DNA from: Muribaculaceae bacterium
GTDB taxonomy: Bacteria > Bacteroidota > Bacteroidia > Bacteroidales > Muribaculaceae
Assembly: GCA_009775195.1 (NCBI GenBank)
Contig: VSPF01000003.1
Location: 1 to 37,183, forward strand
DNA: 37,183 nt
Reading direction: 5' to 3'
Shown: positions 25,493 to 35,049 of the stretch, in pieces
Layout: each line of letters begins with the position of its first letter
Numbering within the stretch: position 1 is the stretch's first letter
Made by a program: the position numbers and the translations under genes
The notes under the pieces: generated by a model
Told to the model about the DNA's origin: nothing
The model's input: the letters and a program-made list of their open reading frames with translations, nothing else
The model's database searches: none

Positions 25493-28400
25493 TTACTTCA
25501 CGATGACCTTGGCAGTGGCGTTGCCGGCGCGGACAATGTAGAGGCCCGGGGCGACAGCTACGCGGCGATGGTCGGTGGCCACGGCGCTGTGGATGGTGCG
25601 GCCGTCGACGGTGCAGATTGTGACGTTGAGGCCGTCGGCACCCTCTACTACTATTTCACCGCGTTCACCACGTATGGTTATGTCGCGGGCGAGGGTGTTG
25701 GCGATGCCGGTGAGGCTTACCTTGACAGCGTTAGAGAAGATTGACTCGCCTTCCTCGTGTACGGCGGTAACCTGGTAGGTCACGTCGTTGGTGAGGTCTA
25801 CATTTTCGTCGGTGTAGTCGTTGTCGGGATAGTTGCCTTCGATGAGCTTGCCGTCACGATAGATATTGAAGCCTGAGAGGATGCTCTGGGGCTGGGCCGG
25901 GGTGAACTCGAAATCATCGAGGCCGAGGCCGAACTGGTTGTTGCTCTCTGCCTTGGTGACGCAGCGGATGGCGAAGTACTTGGCTCCGGCTGGAACTTCG
26001 AACGAATACGGACGCCAAATGTTGGCGTTGACAGTCTGGGTTTCGCCGATTTGCTCGAAGTCTTCGACTGAGTTACCCTTGGTTGAGTAATATGTTTCGA
26101 AGAACTCGTATGCGGGTGCGACAGTAATTACAGTAGCCATGAAGCTGATGGTCTGTTTGTTGCCCGAAAGCTGGGGAGAGATGAGCCAGTCGTCGTTGGT
26201 ACCGCCAAGGGCGTTGAAGCATACCACGCATCGGTCGCCTGTGCTCGGCTCGAAGAGGCCGCTGATGCCGACACGCTTGGGATTGAATACGATAAATGCC
26301 TGGGGTTCGCCGCTGTGTGGCCATGTGTACTGGTAGCCGCCGCCCGATATGCCTTGTGTGGTCACAATCTTGTCTCCGTCATAGGTCGTCCAGCCGCCGA
26401 AGTTGTTGAGGCTGTAGTCCTCGTATGCCGAGAAGTCATCGTTGATGGCAGCGCCGGCCGGATACTCTGACGGGTCGCTCCACGACAGCACTACGTCTTT
26501 GCCATTTTCTACCTTTGCTTCGAGGTCGTTGACAAAGCGAAGGAGCGGGGTTACGGTGCGGATGTTGAGCGACAGCTCGTTGTTGGCGAGGTTTACGTCG
26601 CCCTCGAGGCTGAGTTTGACGCTGAGGTGTATTGTGCCCTCTTCTGCAATGGCGGGCGTGTAGTCGAACTCGAGTACGTCGGCCGTGTTGACGGGTATGG
26701 TAATGGTGCGTTCGCTTACAAGTTGGTCGTCGGCAAAGAACTCAACCTTGACATCTTTGGCTTCGTTGAGGCCGTTATTGTCGACGGCTACCGAGTATTT
26801 TGCCTCGGTACCCATGACGGGCGACTGCGTGCCGGTAAACGAGGTGACGCGCACGTCGACTTCGGGCTTGTCGCCTGTAATCTGGATATTGTCAATGTGG
26901 ATGTTGCCATCGTGTTTACCGCTGGCTACATAGAGTATGCCGCTACCGCGAAGCACGATAGACGCACGTTCGCATTTGCTGTAGGCGCTGAGGTCGGCAC
27001 TATACTGGTACCATCCGTTCTGGGGCACGTCGGCACGTGAGCAATATTGGGGTGTCACTGATTTGAACTCAGATTCTACACCGTTCTCGACGGTGACGAT
27101 GCCGAGTTGTACGTAGGTTTGTTTGAGTTCGGGACCCTGGTATATCCAGAATGTCATTTTGGGATTGAGCATGCCGCTCAGGTTGATACGGGGCGACACA
27201 AAGTCGGCGCGACCGGTGACGCTGGTCTGTGACGGAGAGAACGATATGATACCGCCCTCGCTGTCTTGTGAGCTTGCCATGGGGCTGTAGCCGGTACCCG
27301 AGGTGTTGATGCCCCAGTTGGCCATATAGGCGTTGATAGAGGTCCACGGTTTCATGCCGTTAGAGTTGCCCGTTTCTTTTACGGGAAGTTCGTAGGCGCG
27401 GCCGAGGAGGTCGGCAATAGAGGCGCCGTAGGCGGTTCCGCCTACTGTGCGTGCCTTGACAGTGTAGGTGACACGGGCCTGGCGTTCGTTGCCGAGGGCG
27501 ACATCTACATCGGTGTCGACATACTCGCTGTCCTTGATGTTGCGCGCGATAGTCGACGTGGTGGTGCCCTGCGAGGTCCTGATGCTGCGCTCTATAATAT
27601 AGGTTATGTCATCTGGACGGAGGATACCGCCGTTGGCTCCGAGATAGTCGGACGGATACTGCCATGTGATATGGGCATCTTTGCCGCCGTTAAGGACTTT
27701 GATGCCAAGGTTTGTTACGTCTTTGGGCGTGTCGGGCACGAGGTCGACGCTGACGATTGCTTCCATACCGGGGCCTTGTTCGTTGTAGGCAAGCACGCGG
27801 TATTCGTTGATGCCGAAGAGGGCATTGCTGTCGACAACGCTAATCTGGCTGGCGATTTTGTCACCCTCGAGGGTCGCCACAGTGGCACCGGCGGTGATGT
27901 TGTAGACCTCGATTTTGGTTATCTCGCTAAGGTCGAGGTCGAGGTTGTTGGCGCGTTTTACCGGCATTGTGGCGCTGATGGTCACAGTGCCGTCGGCATT
28001 TTTGACAGCGGTCACGCCCGTGGGTTCGGCCGGTATGGTGGCGGGGCCGTATTCTTCGACGAGTATGTTGTCGAGGCCGATGTGGTCGTTGCCGTTGTTG
28101 CTGGCGTAGAAGCCTATGCGGCGTTCGTCCCTGTTGGGTTTGAAGAGCACGGTCACATGCTCCGAGTAGTTGTTGTCGCCGAGTTCGACTTCGCGGTGGT
28201 AGGTGGTCAGTGTGTGTGTCTGGGCCTCTGCGGTGGCATATTTGCCTGCGGTGGCTTTGACATCGGTGATAAAGTTATATTGCGTGGAGAAGCCGCGGAC
28301 GTCGAATGACAAGCGGTAGACTTTCGTCCTGTCGAGGTTGAGGGCAGGAGTGATGAGCCAGTCGTCGGCACGTGTGCGCGGGGTGTCGTAGTCCCACCAC

Positions 28401-30004
28401 CATACGGCCATGCCGAAGTTGGGGTGATAGAGCCATACGTTGCCGCCGCCTTCTGATTTGTCGCCGTTGGCATCGATGGTGGTATAGTAAGTGAACGAGT
28501 TGGAGTTGTTGAACGGCTCGATGTAGGGCTTGTCGGGAGTGATATCGATTGCCTTGCCGAGCAGGGCAGGGGTAGAATAGGCTGTCTTGCCTTCCACGCC
28601 GTTGATGATAGGCACAATCTGGTATTGTGTCAGTGCCATATCATAGGTGGGCGTGTGCTCGAAACGAGTCTCCTTGAGGTCGGTATAGAGAGTCTGACGC
28701 CCGATGTTTACCATCACGCGGTATGTCAGGTCGGCTGTCTCGATGTTGCCTCCGTTGATGCCCTGTGTCGGTGCGTCCCATGTGACGGTGGCGCTTGTCT
28801 CGTCGTCGTTGGGCACGACTTTGATGTTGGTCACGGCTGCGGGTGCGTCGCTGCCGGCGTATATGCGGGCCTTGGCTACGAGGCTCTTGCGTCCGTTGGC
28901 GTCGGTTGTGTACGCGCTAAAGATGTGTTCGCCGCGTGTCAGTGTGCCAGATTCTACGGCCTTGGTGCTGCCGGGTGTCACGGTGCCGGTGGCAAGTGGT
29001 TTGCCGTCGACAAAGAACTCTATGTCGAGCTGGCCCGAAGTCGGGGTGCTGTCGTAGGTAGTGGCCGGGGCTGTGTATGTCACTGTGCCGGCATCGAAAG
29101 TGCCTGCGCTGAAGGCAAACGAGAGTGTGCCGGTGGCCGGGGCGGCAGGATGATTGTCAATCATGAAGATGTCGGGCATCTTTTCCTGTGTGTCTCCGAA
29201 ATCTTTTATTTTGGTGGCCTGGCCGGTAGTGGTATTTACCTCGAAGAGGCCCCATTCCCAAGCCTCGGTCTGGTCGGCGCGGTAGACCACGGTCTGGGTG
29301 TACCAGTAGAGCTTGCCTGTGCGGATATCGAATGTGGCGGCGGCGTGTTCCGAGCGTTGCTGGTAGCCCAGGTCGCCTACCTTGGTGGCCTTGCCGGTCG
29401 CTTTGTCGATTTTGTAGAGCGAGGCTGTGCGCGTAAAGCCCCACAGTTGCCCCTTGGCATCGAACGCGATAGCCGGGAACTCGTATTCCAGCGGGGCTAC
29501 ATTGACCAGGTTGCTGCCGTCGAGTGGCACGTTGCGCAGCATGTAGGGGGTATCGGTATTGTTGTAGTTGGGGCACGAGGCATACATCTTGCCGCCGATA
29601 TAGTCGTAGGCAAATGCGAATGCACGGTTGATGTTGTCACTGTGTACCTTTACGTCGGTATCCGACTCTGTCCATGTGTTTACGTCGAGCTTACGGAAGG
29701 TCATCTCATTGTGACTCGAGAACACAGCACCGCTCTGGAAGTAGTAGTAGCCGTCGACGTATGCGCCGCCATGAAACTCTGTCCATATTTCTTTTGGCGA
29801 TACCGACTCGATGGTCGACGACTGGTCGGTGGTAAATGTGTAGAAGCCTCGTTGCGGCGTGTAGGATGTGCCGCTGTACCACGTCCCGCTATACGTGACG
29901 GGTGCGTAGAACCTGACTTCGTCGGGACTTTGTGCCGATGCAACACCGGGCATGGCCGTCATGCCTATCATCGTTGCAGCGAGCAGTGAGTAAAGTCTAT
30001 TCAT
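25493..30004 (-). CDS. Large T9SS-secreted, multi-domain adhesin-like protein
   Basis: The 1503-aa product begins with a signal peptide cut near ASAQ (residue 25). Residues about 30-290 look like a repeated beta-propeller or similar domain (IDKATGKATKVGDLG, DIRTGKLYWYTQ). An Fn3-like domain lies near 390, and a cleaved-adhesin/choice-of-anchor-J type jelly roll near 490-655 (motif ADDWLITPALNLD). More Fn3-like domains (about 660-850), a second jelly roll (about 880-1045), a CARDB-like domain (about 1050-1145), another Fn3 and another jelly roll (DDWLISPQL, about 1190-1330) follow. The end is a typical T9SS type A sorting domain (LNVTICTVDGRTIHS ... GLYIVRAGNATAKVIVK). No catalytic motif was found. 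The architecture resembles gingipain/Kgp adhesin regions; role in adhesion or glycan binding is inferred. Confidence 0.85.
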   Translation of the reverse strand: MNRLYSLLAATMIGMTAMPGVASAQSPDEVRFYAPVTYSGTWYSGTSYTPQRGFYTFTTDQSSTIESVSPKEIWTEFHGGAYVDGYYYFQSGAVFSSHNEMTFRKLDVNTWTESDTDVKVHSDNINRAFAFAYDYIGGKMYASCPNYNNTDTPYMLRNVPLDGSNLVNVAPLEYEFPAIAFDAKGQLWGFTRTASLYKIDKATGKATKVGDLGYQQRSEHAAATFDIRTGKLYWYTQTVVYRADQTEAWEWGLFEVNTTTGQATKIKDFGDTQEKMPDIFMIDNHPAAPATGTLSFAFSAGTFDAGTVTYTAPATTYDSTPTSGQLDIEFFVDGKPLATGTVTPGSTKAVESGTLTRGEHIFSAYTTDANGRKSLVAKARIYAGSDAPAAVTNIKVVPNDDETSATVTWDAPTQGINGGNIETADLTYRVMVNIGRQTLYTDLKETRFEHTPTYDMALTQYQIVPIINGVEGKTAYSTPALLGKAIDITPDKPYIEPFNNSNSFTYYTTIDANGDKSEGGGNVWLYHPNFGMAVWWWDYDTPRTRADDWLITPALNLDRTKVYRLSFDVRGFSTQYNFITDVKATAGKYATAEAQTHTLTTYHREVELGDNNYSEHVTVLFKPNRDERRIGFYASNNGNDHIGLDNILVEEYGPATIPAEPTGVTAVKNADGTVTISATMPVKRANNLDLDLSEITKIEVYNITAGATVATLEGDKIASQISVVDSNALFGINEYRVLAYNEQGPGMEAIVSVDLVPDTPKDVTNLGIKVLNGGKDAHITWQYPSDYLGANGGILRPDDITYIIERSIRTSQGTTTSTIARNIKDSEYVDTDVDVALGNERQARVTYTVKARTVGGTAYGASIADLLGRAYELPVKETGNSNGMKPWTSINAYMANWGINTSGTGYSPMASSQDSEGGIISFSPSQTSVTGRADFVSPRINLSGMLNPKMTFWIYQGPELKQTYVQLGIVTVENGVESEFKSVTPQYCSRADVPQNGWYQYSADLSAYSKCERASIVLRGSGILYVASGKHDGNIHIDNIQITGDKPEVDVRVTSFTGTQSPVMGTEAKYSVAVDNNGLNEAKDVKVEFFADDQLVSERTITIPVNTADVLEFDYTPAIAEEGTIHLSVKLSLEGDVNLANNELSLNIRTVTPLLRFVNDLEAKVENGKDVVLSWSDPSEYPAGAAINDDFSAYEDYSLNNFGGWTTYDGDKIVTTQGISGGGYQYTWPHSGEPQAFIVFNPKRVGISGLFEPSTGDRCVVCFNALGGTNDDWLISPQLSGNKQTISFMATVITVAPAYEFFETYYSTKGNSVEDFEQIGETQTVNANIWRPYSFEVPAGAKYFAIRCVTKAESNNQFGLGLDDFEFTPAQPQSILSGFNIYRDGKLIEGNYPDNDYTDENVDLTNDVTYQVTAVHEEGESIFSNAVKVSLTGIANTLARDITIRGERGEIVVEGADGLNVTICTVDGRTIHSAVATDHRRVAVAPGLYIVRAGNATAKVIVK

Positions 30005-30360
30005 TGCAATATGTATTGGTTATTAATTTGATTACTCGTTTGAACCTGAAAGATAATCATGGCTAACGAGTGTGCGGTTGCGATTTTTAAGGAATTTTTA
30101 ACATATCGTTCGCACGCTGCTGCCTGATTGCCGATATATGTTGCAGGATGCTTTTTCCTGCTTTGCCTAAGCCTATATATTTTTGTGTAAAGTTACACTT
30201 TATGCTTTGAATTGCGAAAAATTTCAGACAAAAATTATGCTTTTTTCACTAAATATTGTTTTTTGTGGCGAATTTCGCATTTATTTCGATGCTAAATGTC
30301 GATTATTTCAGAATTGTGTTGTATTTTTGCAACAGAAAATATTTATAACCAATCTATCAG
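30005..30360. promoter_or_regulatory. Divergent control region between two T9SS-secreted protein genes
   Basis: This 356-bp AT-rich stretch serves both directions. TATTTTTG at 30322-30329 is a good -7 box for the protease gene, 31 bp before its ATG; no good -33 partner is visible. A perfect 14-bp palindrome, GTGTAAAGTTACAC, lies at 30185-30198 and could be an operator. A hairpin GCAGGA-TGCTTTT-TCCTGC lies near 30143-30161. For the minus-strand gene only a weak TATCTTTC box (about 30048-30055) is present. A 64-codon frame at 30183 is not protein-like. Confidence 0.45.
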
Positions 30361-33156
30361 ATGCATTTCTTTACTAAAACAATGTTGTCACTGGCGGCAA
30401 TAGCCTCTTTTGCCGTTGGTGCCTACGCGGTACCTGCCAAGCCCGGGCTCCACAGATACCAAAACCCTGATGGCAGCAGTGTGGAAATCCGTGTGAGCGG
30501 CGATGAGCATGCCTGCTATTATACCAGTTCCGACGGCTATGTGCTTATGCCGTCCGACAACGGCTCGATGTGTTATGCCGTTGTAAAAAATAATAAACTG
30601 GTCAACAGCCATATGTTGGCCAAGGATGCCGGTGTGCGTACGGCTGGCGAGTTGAGGCTTCTCGAGGGCCTCGATGCACCGGCCATGCGCCGTATGGCCG
30701 AGAGCGCTGCCACCACTCGCCGTATGGCAAGGGCCAAGGCAAAGACCTTCAGCCCCGACGGCCTCGTGGGCAACTATCCTACCACCGGGTCGCCAAACGT
30801 GCTCGTGCTGCTTATTGATTTTCAGGATGTCAAATTCAAGGCCGAAAACGACCCCCAGGCATTCAAAGACCTGCTGACAAAGAAGGGCTATGACTTCAAC
30901 GGTGCCACGGGATGTGCCCGCGAATACTTCGAGGCCCAGTCTCACGGCGTGTTCTCGCCCAACGTTGTAGTCGTCGGCCCTGTGACCCTGCCCCAGGGTC
31001 TGGCCTACTATGGCGCGCCCGGCGGCGACGGTAACCCCGACGGTCGCGGCTATCAGCTCGTGATTGATGCCTGCGACGTGATTTCGAAACAAGACCCCGG
31101 TTTCGATTTCGCGCGTTTCGACAACGACAACGACGGCTTTATCGACAATATATTCATGTTCTACGCCGGTCGCGGACAGCACGACGGCGGCCCGTCGTAC
31201 ACTATATGGCCCCACGCCTGGAACATCTATCGCGACCTCGGCCTCAATTATGAGTTCGGCGGCAAGAAGCTGGGCAGCTATGCCTGTGCCAACGAGCTGC
31301 AGGGCGCACTCGAGCAGCGTAATGGTATCGGCGTTTTCTGCCACGAATATAGCCACGTACTCGGCCTTGTGGATAACTATCCCACGCATAATGCGTCGCA
31401 CGACAACCACCCCGGCCGGTATGACCTGATGTCGGAAGGCCCCTACCTCAACAACAGCAACACCCCCTGCAACATGAGTGCCTTCGAGCGTTACTCTATA
31501 GGCTGGCTCAACCCTCGCCAGCTTTCGGGGGCTGAGGATGTTGCCCTGCAGCCGCTTGACTCTTCAAACCAAGGACTGATTGTCAAGACTATTTCCGACG
31601 ACGAATTCTTTATCCTCGAAAACCGCCAGAATATAGGCTGGGACACATATCTGCCTGGTCACGGTATGCTGGTATGGCACATAGACTACGACGAAGAGGC
31701 ATGGACTGAAAACATGCCTAACAACGATGCCAATCATCAGCGCATCGACATAATGGAAGCCGACGGTATGCCCGGCGACCAGTCGTATGCCGGCGACCCA
31801 TATCCCGGTTCTAACCGCGTGACAAGCATAACCAAGTGGCCTACATGGACCAACACGACAATCGATATGCCTCTGACCAACATCCACGAGGATGGCGGCG
31901 TTGTTTATTTCCGTGTCAAGGGCGGCGGTACGGTGATAGACCCCGTGACCTCGCTGCCCGCCACCGATGTCACAGCCACCGGCTTTACTGCAAACTGGAC
32001 TACGCGCGGCGGCCTCTCGTACGAAATCGACCTCTGCAAGGGCCTCTCGCCAGTGCCCATGACCACGGTGACTGTAACCGGTGCCGGTAGCCATGCCTTT
32101 ACCGGTCTCGAACCCTCGACCGATTATAGTTATGTAGTCCGCGCTGTCGATGCCGACCTCAAGAGTGTCGACTCCGAGCGTCAGAATGTGCGTACCGACG
32201 ACCCGTATTTCGATATGATAGCCGCCGAGTCGCTGCCCGCAAGCAATATCTCTAAGACAGGCTTTACCGCCCGCTGGTCTCAGCTCAAGGATGCTGTGGC
32301 ATATCTCGTCGACGTATATCAGAAAGATGCTGTCGCTCCTAAGCACATATCAGTCAACTTCGACAATGCCGCCATACCGTCTGACTGGTATTCTAACAGC
32401 ACCGACTACGACGCGCGCCGCTTCGGCGCTGCCGCCCCCTCGCTCAGCATGCCCTTTAACGGTGCCCAGGTTGCATCGCCTGTGTTCGACGATGATATCA
32501 ACGCTCTCTCGTTCTGGTACCGTGCCTATCGTCCCGCTGAAAACGGCTTTATCAGCATCGATGTCAAGACAGCTACCGATGCCACATGGCAGACGCTCTA
32601 TACCGTGCAGCCGCTGACTACCGCTACAGCCGGAACCACAGTCAAGGTCGGCGACGGCGGCATGCTCATGCCTACCGGCATCAAGAGCATACGCATCGTC
32701 AACCATGCCCCCGACGGCGGTACATCGCAGGTATATATCGATGATATCGCCCTCGACTATGCCGGCACCTATACTCCCGTCTATGTCAAAGACTTCGAGA
32801 ACGCCAACGTAGGCAATGTGACCGAGGTTGCCGTGAGCGGCCTTAATGACAATACCTCGTACTACTATACCGTGCGCGGCCTCGATGCAGAAGGCAAGAT
32901 GTCGCTCCTTTCGGCTGAGCAGAACGTTGTGACCGGCTCGCAGTCGGGTATCGACGACATTGCCGGTGCTTCATTCTCGGTATCCGCCTCGCACGGCGTA
33001 ATCTCTGTCGCCGGTGCCGAAGGCGGTGTCAAGGTCTATGCCGTCGACGGCCTTCTGGTAGCCTCGTCGACTGCTGCCGATGCCACCTTCGAGGGCCTTG
33101 CAAAGGGCGTCTACATCGTAAGTTGCGGTGCGCAGACAGTCAAGGTAGCCCTCTAA
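30361..33156 (+). CDS. M6-family metalloprotease with Fn3 domains and T9SS sorting domain
   Basis: This 931-aa secreted zinc protease has a signal peptide cut near GAYA (residue 23) and a propeptide-like region to about 140. The catalytic domain carries HEYSHVLGLVD (His328, Glu329, His332 and Asp338), the immune-inhibitor-A (M6) signature, plus a calcium-type loop DNDNDGFID before it. Two Fn3-like domains follow (about 530-625 and 625-660, the second interrupted), with a jelly-roll-like insert near 660-800. A T9SS sorting domain ends the protein (GGVKVYAVDGLLVAS ... KGVYIVSCGAQTVKVAL). It is divergent from the 1503-aa adhesin-like gene. Degradation of host or dietary protein, or processing of other surface proteins, is inferred. 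Confidence 0.93.
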   Translation: MHFFTKTMLSLAAIASFAVGAYAVPAKPGLHRYQNPDGSSVEIRVSGDEHACYYTSSDGYVLMPSDNGSMCYAVVKNNKLVNSHMLAKDAGVRTAGELRLLEGLDAPAMRRMAESAATTRRMARAKAKTFSPDGLVGNYPTTGSPNVLVLLIDFQDVKFKAENDPQAFKDLLTKKGYDFNGATGCAREYFEAQSHGVFSPNVVVVGPVTLPQGLAYYGAPGGDGNPDGRGYQLVIDACDVISKQDPGFDFARFDNDNDGFIDNIFMFYAGRGQHDGGPSYTIWPHAWNIYRDLGLNYEFGGKKLGSYACANELQGALEQRNGIGVFCHEYSHVLGLVDNYPTHNASHDNHPGRYDLMSEGPYLNNSNTPCNMSAFERYSIGWLNPRQLSGAEDVALQPLDSSNQGLIVKTISDDEFFILENRQNIGWDTYLPGHGMLVWHIDYDEEAWTENMPNNDANHQRIDIMEADGMPGDQSYAGDPYPGSNRVTSITKWPTWTNTTIDMPLTNIHEDGGVVYFRVKGGGTVIDPVTSLPATDVTATGFTANWTTRGGLSYEIDLCKGLSPVPMTTVTVTGAGSHAFTGLEPSTDYSYVVRAVDADLKSVDSERQNVRTDDPYFDMIAAESLPASNISKTGFTARWSQLKDAVAYLVDVYQKDAVAPKHISVNFDNAAIPSDWYSNSTDYDARRFGAAAPSLSMPFNGAQVASPVFDDDINALSFWYRAYRPAENGFISIDVKTATDATWQTLYTVQPLTTATAGTTVKVGDGGMLMPTGIKSIRIVNHAPDGGTSQVYIDDIALDYAGTYTPVYVKDFENANVGNVTEVAVSGLNDNTSYYYTVRGLDAEGKMSLLSAEQNVVTGSQSGIDDIAGASFSVSASHGVISVAGAEGGVKVYAVDGLLVASSTAADATFEGLAKGVYIVSCGAQTVKVAL

Positions 33157-33190
33157 GCTCGTAACTCGCAAACTTGCAAATAGCTTTTGT

Positions 33191-33233
33191 GGTGCCACAC
33201 AGGTATTTTATCTGTGTGGCACCATCGTTTTTT
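33191..33233 (+). terminator. Intrinsic terminator of the M6 protease gene
   Basis: GGTGCCACACAG (33191-33202) and CTGTGTGGCACC (33212-33223) form a perfect 12-bp stem with a 9-nt loop, followed by ATCG and six Ts (33228-33233). It overlaps the upstream part of the next promoter region. Confidence 0.88.
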
Positions 33234-33246
33234 GAAAGAAATTTTG

Positions 33247-33254
33247 TATTTTTG
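33247..33254 (+). promoter_or_regulatory. -7 promoter box for the yqeY-serS pair
   Basis: TATTTTTG is a full TAnnTTTG match 27 bp before the ATG at 33282. TTTG at 33231-33234 is only 12 bp upstream, too close for a normal -33, so the upstream element is uncertain. Confidence 0.5.
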
Positions 33255-33281
33255 CAGTCTGAAATCAAGACAAAAGATACG

Positions 33282-33734
33282 ATGAATCTTTACAATCAAA
33301 TCGAAGCCGACATCAAGGCTGCCATGCTTGCGCGCGACCATGTGCGCCTGCAGGCACTGAGAGGCATCAAAAAGGAATTTATCGAAGGTAAGACTGCTCC
33401 CGGTGCCAACGGCGAGCTGACCGACGAGGCTGCTATGAAAATACTGGTCAAGATGGCCAAGCAGCGTCGCGAGAGTGCCCGTATCTATACCGAGCAAAAC
33501 CGCCCCGAGCTGGCTGCCGAGGAAATGGCCGAGTGCGAGGTCATAGAGCAATACCTGCCCAAGGCATTGAGCGAGGACGAGCTGCGTGCAGAAATCGAAA
33601 AAATCATAGCTTCTACCGGCGCTTCGTCGCCGGCCGACATGGGCCGTGTGATGGGAGTGGCTACAAAGCAGCTCGCCGGACGCGCCGACGGTAAGGCAAT
33701 ATCGACTATAGTGCGCCAGTTACTGGCTAATTAA
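33282..33734 (+). CDS. GatB/YqeY domain protein
   Basis: The 150-aa protein starts at ATG 33282 (MNLYNQIEADIKAAMLARD), chosen because homologues begin there; the upstream in-frame extension crosses the terminator and promoter. The text LQALRGIKKEFIE, ECEVIEQYLPKALSEDEL and GRVMGVATKQLAGRADGKAIS matches the all-helical YqeY family, which resembles the tRNA-binding tail of the GatB amidotransferase subunit. It may assist tRNA-dependent amidation or another tRNA task; its real function is not established. It lies 11 bp before serS, suggesting co-expression with translation genes. Confidence 0.92.
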   Translation: MNLYNQIEADIKAAMLARDHVRLQALRGIKKEFIEGKTAPGANGELTDEAAMKILVKMAKQRRESARIYTEQNRPELAAEEMAECEVIEQYLPKALSEDELRAEIEKIIASTGASSPADMGRVMGVATKQLAGRADGKAISTIVRQLLAN

Positions 33735-33745
33735 ATTATTCAGAA

Positions 33746-35017
33746 ATGCTTACACTACAACAAATAAAGGCCGACCCCAAGTTTATAATAGAGCGTCTGG
33801 CCGTAAAGGGCTTTGACGGCGCCAAGCCCATCGCCCGCGTGCTGGCCCTCGATGACCTCCGTCGCGAACTCCAACTCAAAAACGACACTGCCGCCGCCGA
33901 GCTCAACCGCATGGCCGCGACAATCGGCAAAGCCATGAAGGAAGGCCGTCGCGAAGAAGCCGAAAAGGCAAAGGAAGGCGTGGCCGTGCTCAAGGAAGAG
34001 CAGAAGGCCCTCGCCGATGAGCTTGCCCGCACGCAGGCCGAAATCGAGACCGAGCTCCTCAACATACCCAATATCCCCTACGAAGGCGTGCCCGCAGGTA
34101 CATGCGCCGCCGACAACGTGGTCGAGAAGACCGGCGGCCCCATGCCCGACCTGCCCGAGGACGCCCTGCCGCACTGGGACCTCGCCAAGAAATACAACCT
34201 CATCGACTTTGACCTCGGCGTGAAAATAACCGGTGCCGGTTTCCCTGTCTATATCGGTAAGGGCGCACGTCTGCAGCGCGCCCTCATCCAGTTCTTCCTC
34301 GACGAGGCCGGAAAGGCCGGCTACCTCGAGGTGCAGCCGCCCTACGTGGTCAACGAGGCTTCGGGCTACGGCACGGGCCAGCTCCCCGACAAGGAGGGCC
34401 AGATGTACTTTGTAAATCTCGACAAGCTATATCTCATCCCCACGGCCGAGGTGCCTGTTACAAACCTCTATCGCGACGTGATTATCCCCGGCGACCGTCT
34501 GCCGATTAAAAACTGCGCCTACTCGGCATGTTTCCGCCGCGAGGCCGGCAGCTATGGCAAGGATGTGCGCGGCCTCAACCGTCTGCACCAGTTCGACAAG
34601 GTTGAAATCGTGCGGATTGAAAAGCCCGAGAACAGCTACGCTGCCCTCGAGGAGATGAAAGACCACGTACAGGGTCTGCTCGAAAAGCTCGGTCTGCCCT
34701 GGCACATACTCCGTCTCTGCGGCGGTGACATGAGCTTCACCTCGGCCATCACTTTCGACTTCGAGGTATGGTCGGGCGCGCAGAAACGCTGGCTCGAGGT
34801 TTCGTCGGTTTCCAATTTCGAGACATACCAGGCAAACCGCCTCAAATGCCGCTACCGTGGCGAGGACAAGAAGACGCACCTCTGCCACACTCTCAACGGC
34901 TCTGCCCTGGCCCTGCCGCGCATCGTGGCCGCACTGCTCGAAAACAACCAGACACCGCAGGGCATCGTAGTGCCCGAGTGCCTGCGCAAGTATACCGGCT
35001 TCGATATCATAGACTGA
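33746..35017 (+). CDS. serS: Seryl-tRNA synthetase
   Basis: This cytosolic class II synthetase charges tRNA-Ser (and tRNA-Sec where present). The 423-aa length is normal. Residues 1-105 form the long antiparallel coiled-coil arm that reaches the tRNA variable loop, rich in Lys, Glu and Ala. The catalytic core has motif 2 in FRREAGSYGKDVRGLNRLHQ and motif 3 in GSALALPRIVAALLENNQ. The conserved TAEVPVTNLYRD stretch that recognises serine is also present. It is co-directional with and 11 bp after the yqeY-like gene. Element B lies between it and tilS. Confidence 0.98.
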   Translation: MLTLQQIKADPKFIIERLAVKGFDGAKPIARVLALDDLRRELQLKNDTAAAELNRMAATIGKAMKEGRREEAEKAKEGVAVLKEEQKALADELARTQAEIETELLNIPNIPYEGVPAGTCAADNVVEKTGGPMPDLPEDALPHWDLAKKYNLIDFDLGVKITGAGFPVYIGKGARLQRALIQFFLDEAGKAGYLEVQPPYVVNEASGYGTGQLPDKEGQMYFVNLDKLYLIPTAEVPVTNLYRDVIIPGDRLPIKNCAYSACFRREAGSYGKDVRGLNRLHQFDKVEIVRIEKPENSYAALEEMKDHVQGLLEKLGLPWHILRLCGGDMSFTSAITFDFEVWSGAQKRWLEVSSVSNFETYQANRLKCRYRGEDKKTHLCHTLNGSALALPRIVAALLENNQTPQGIVVPECLRKYTGFDIID

Positions 35018-35049
35018 CAGGCAGTCAAAACACCATCCAATCCATGTGT

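Noticed and set aside
28625..29989. 454-codon open frame antisense to the 1503-aa secreted protein
   Set aside because: It is a Cys/Val/Gly-rich translation without recognisable motifs; the minus-strand gene has signal peptide, domains and sorting signal across the same bases.
33174..33281. Longer start for the yqeY-like gene
   Set aside because: The extension would be translated from the M6 terminator and the promoter box, and homologues start at MNLYNQIE.
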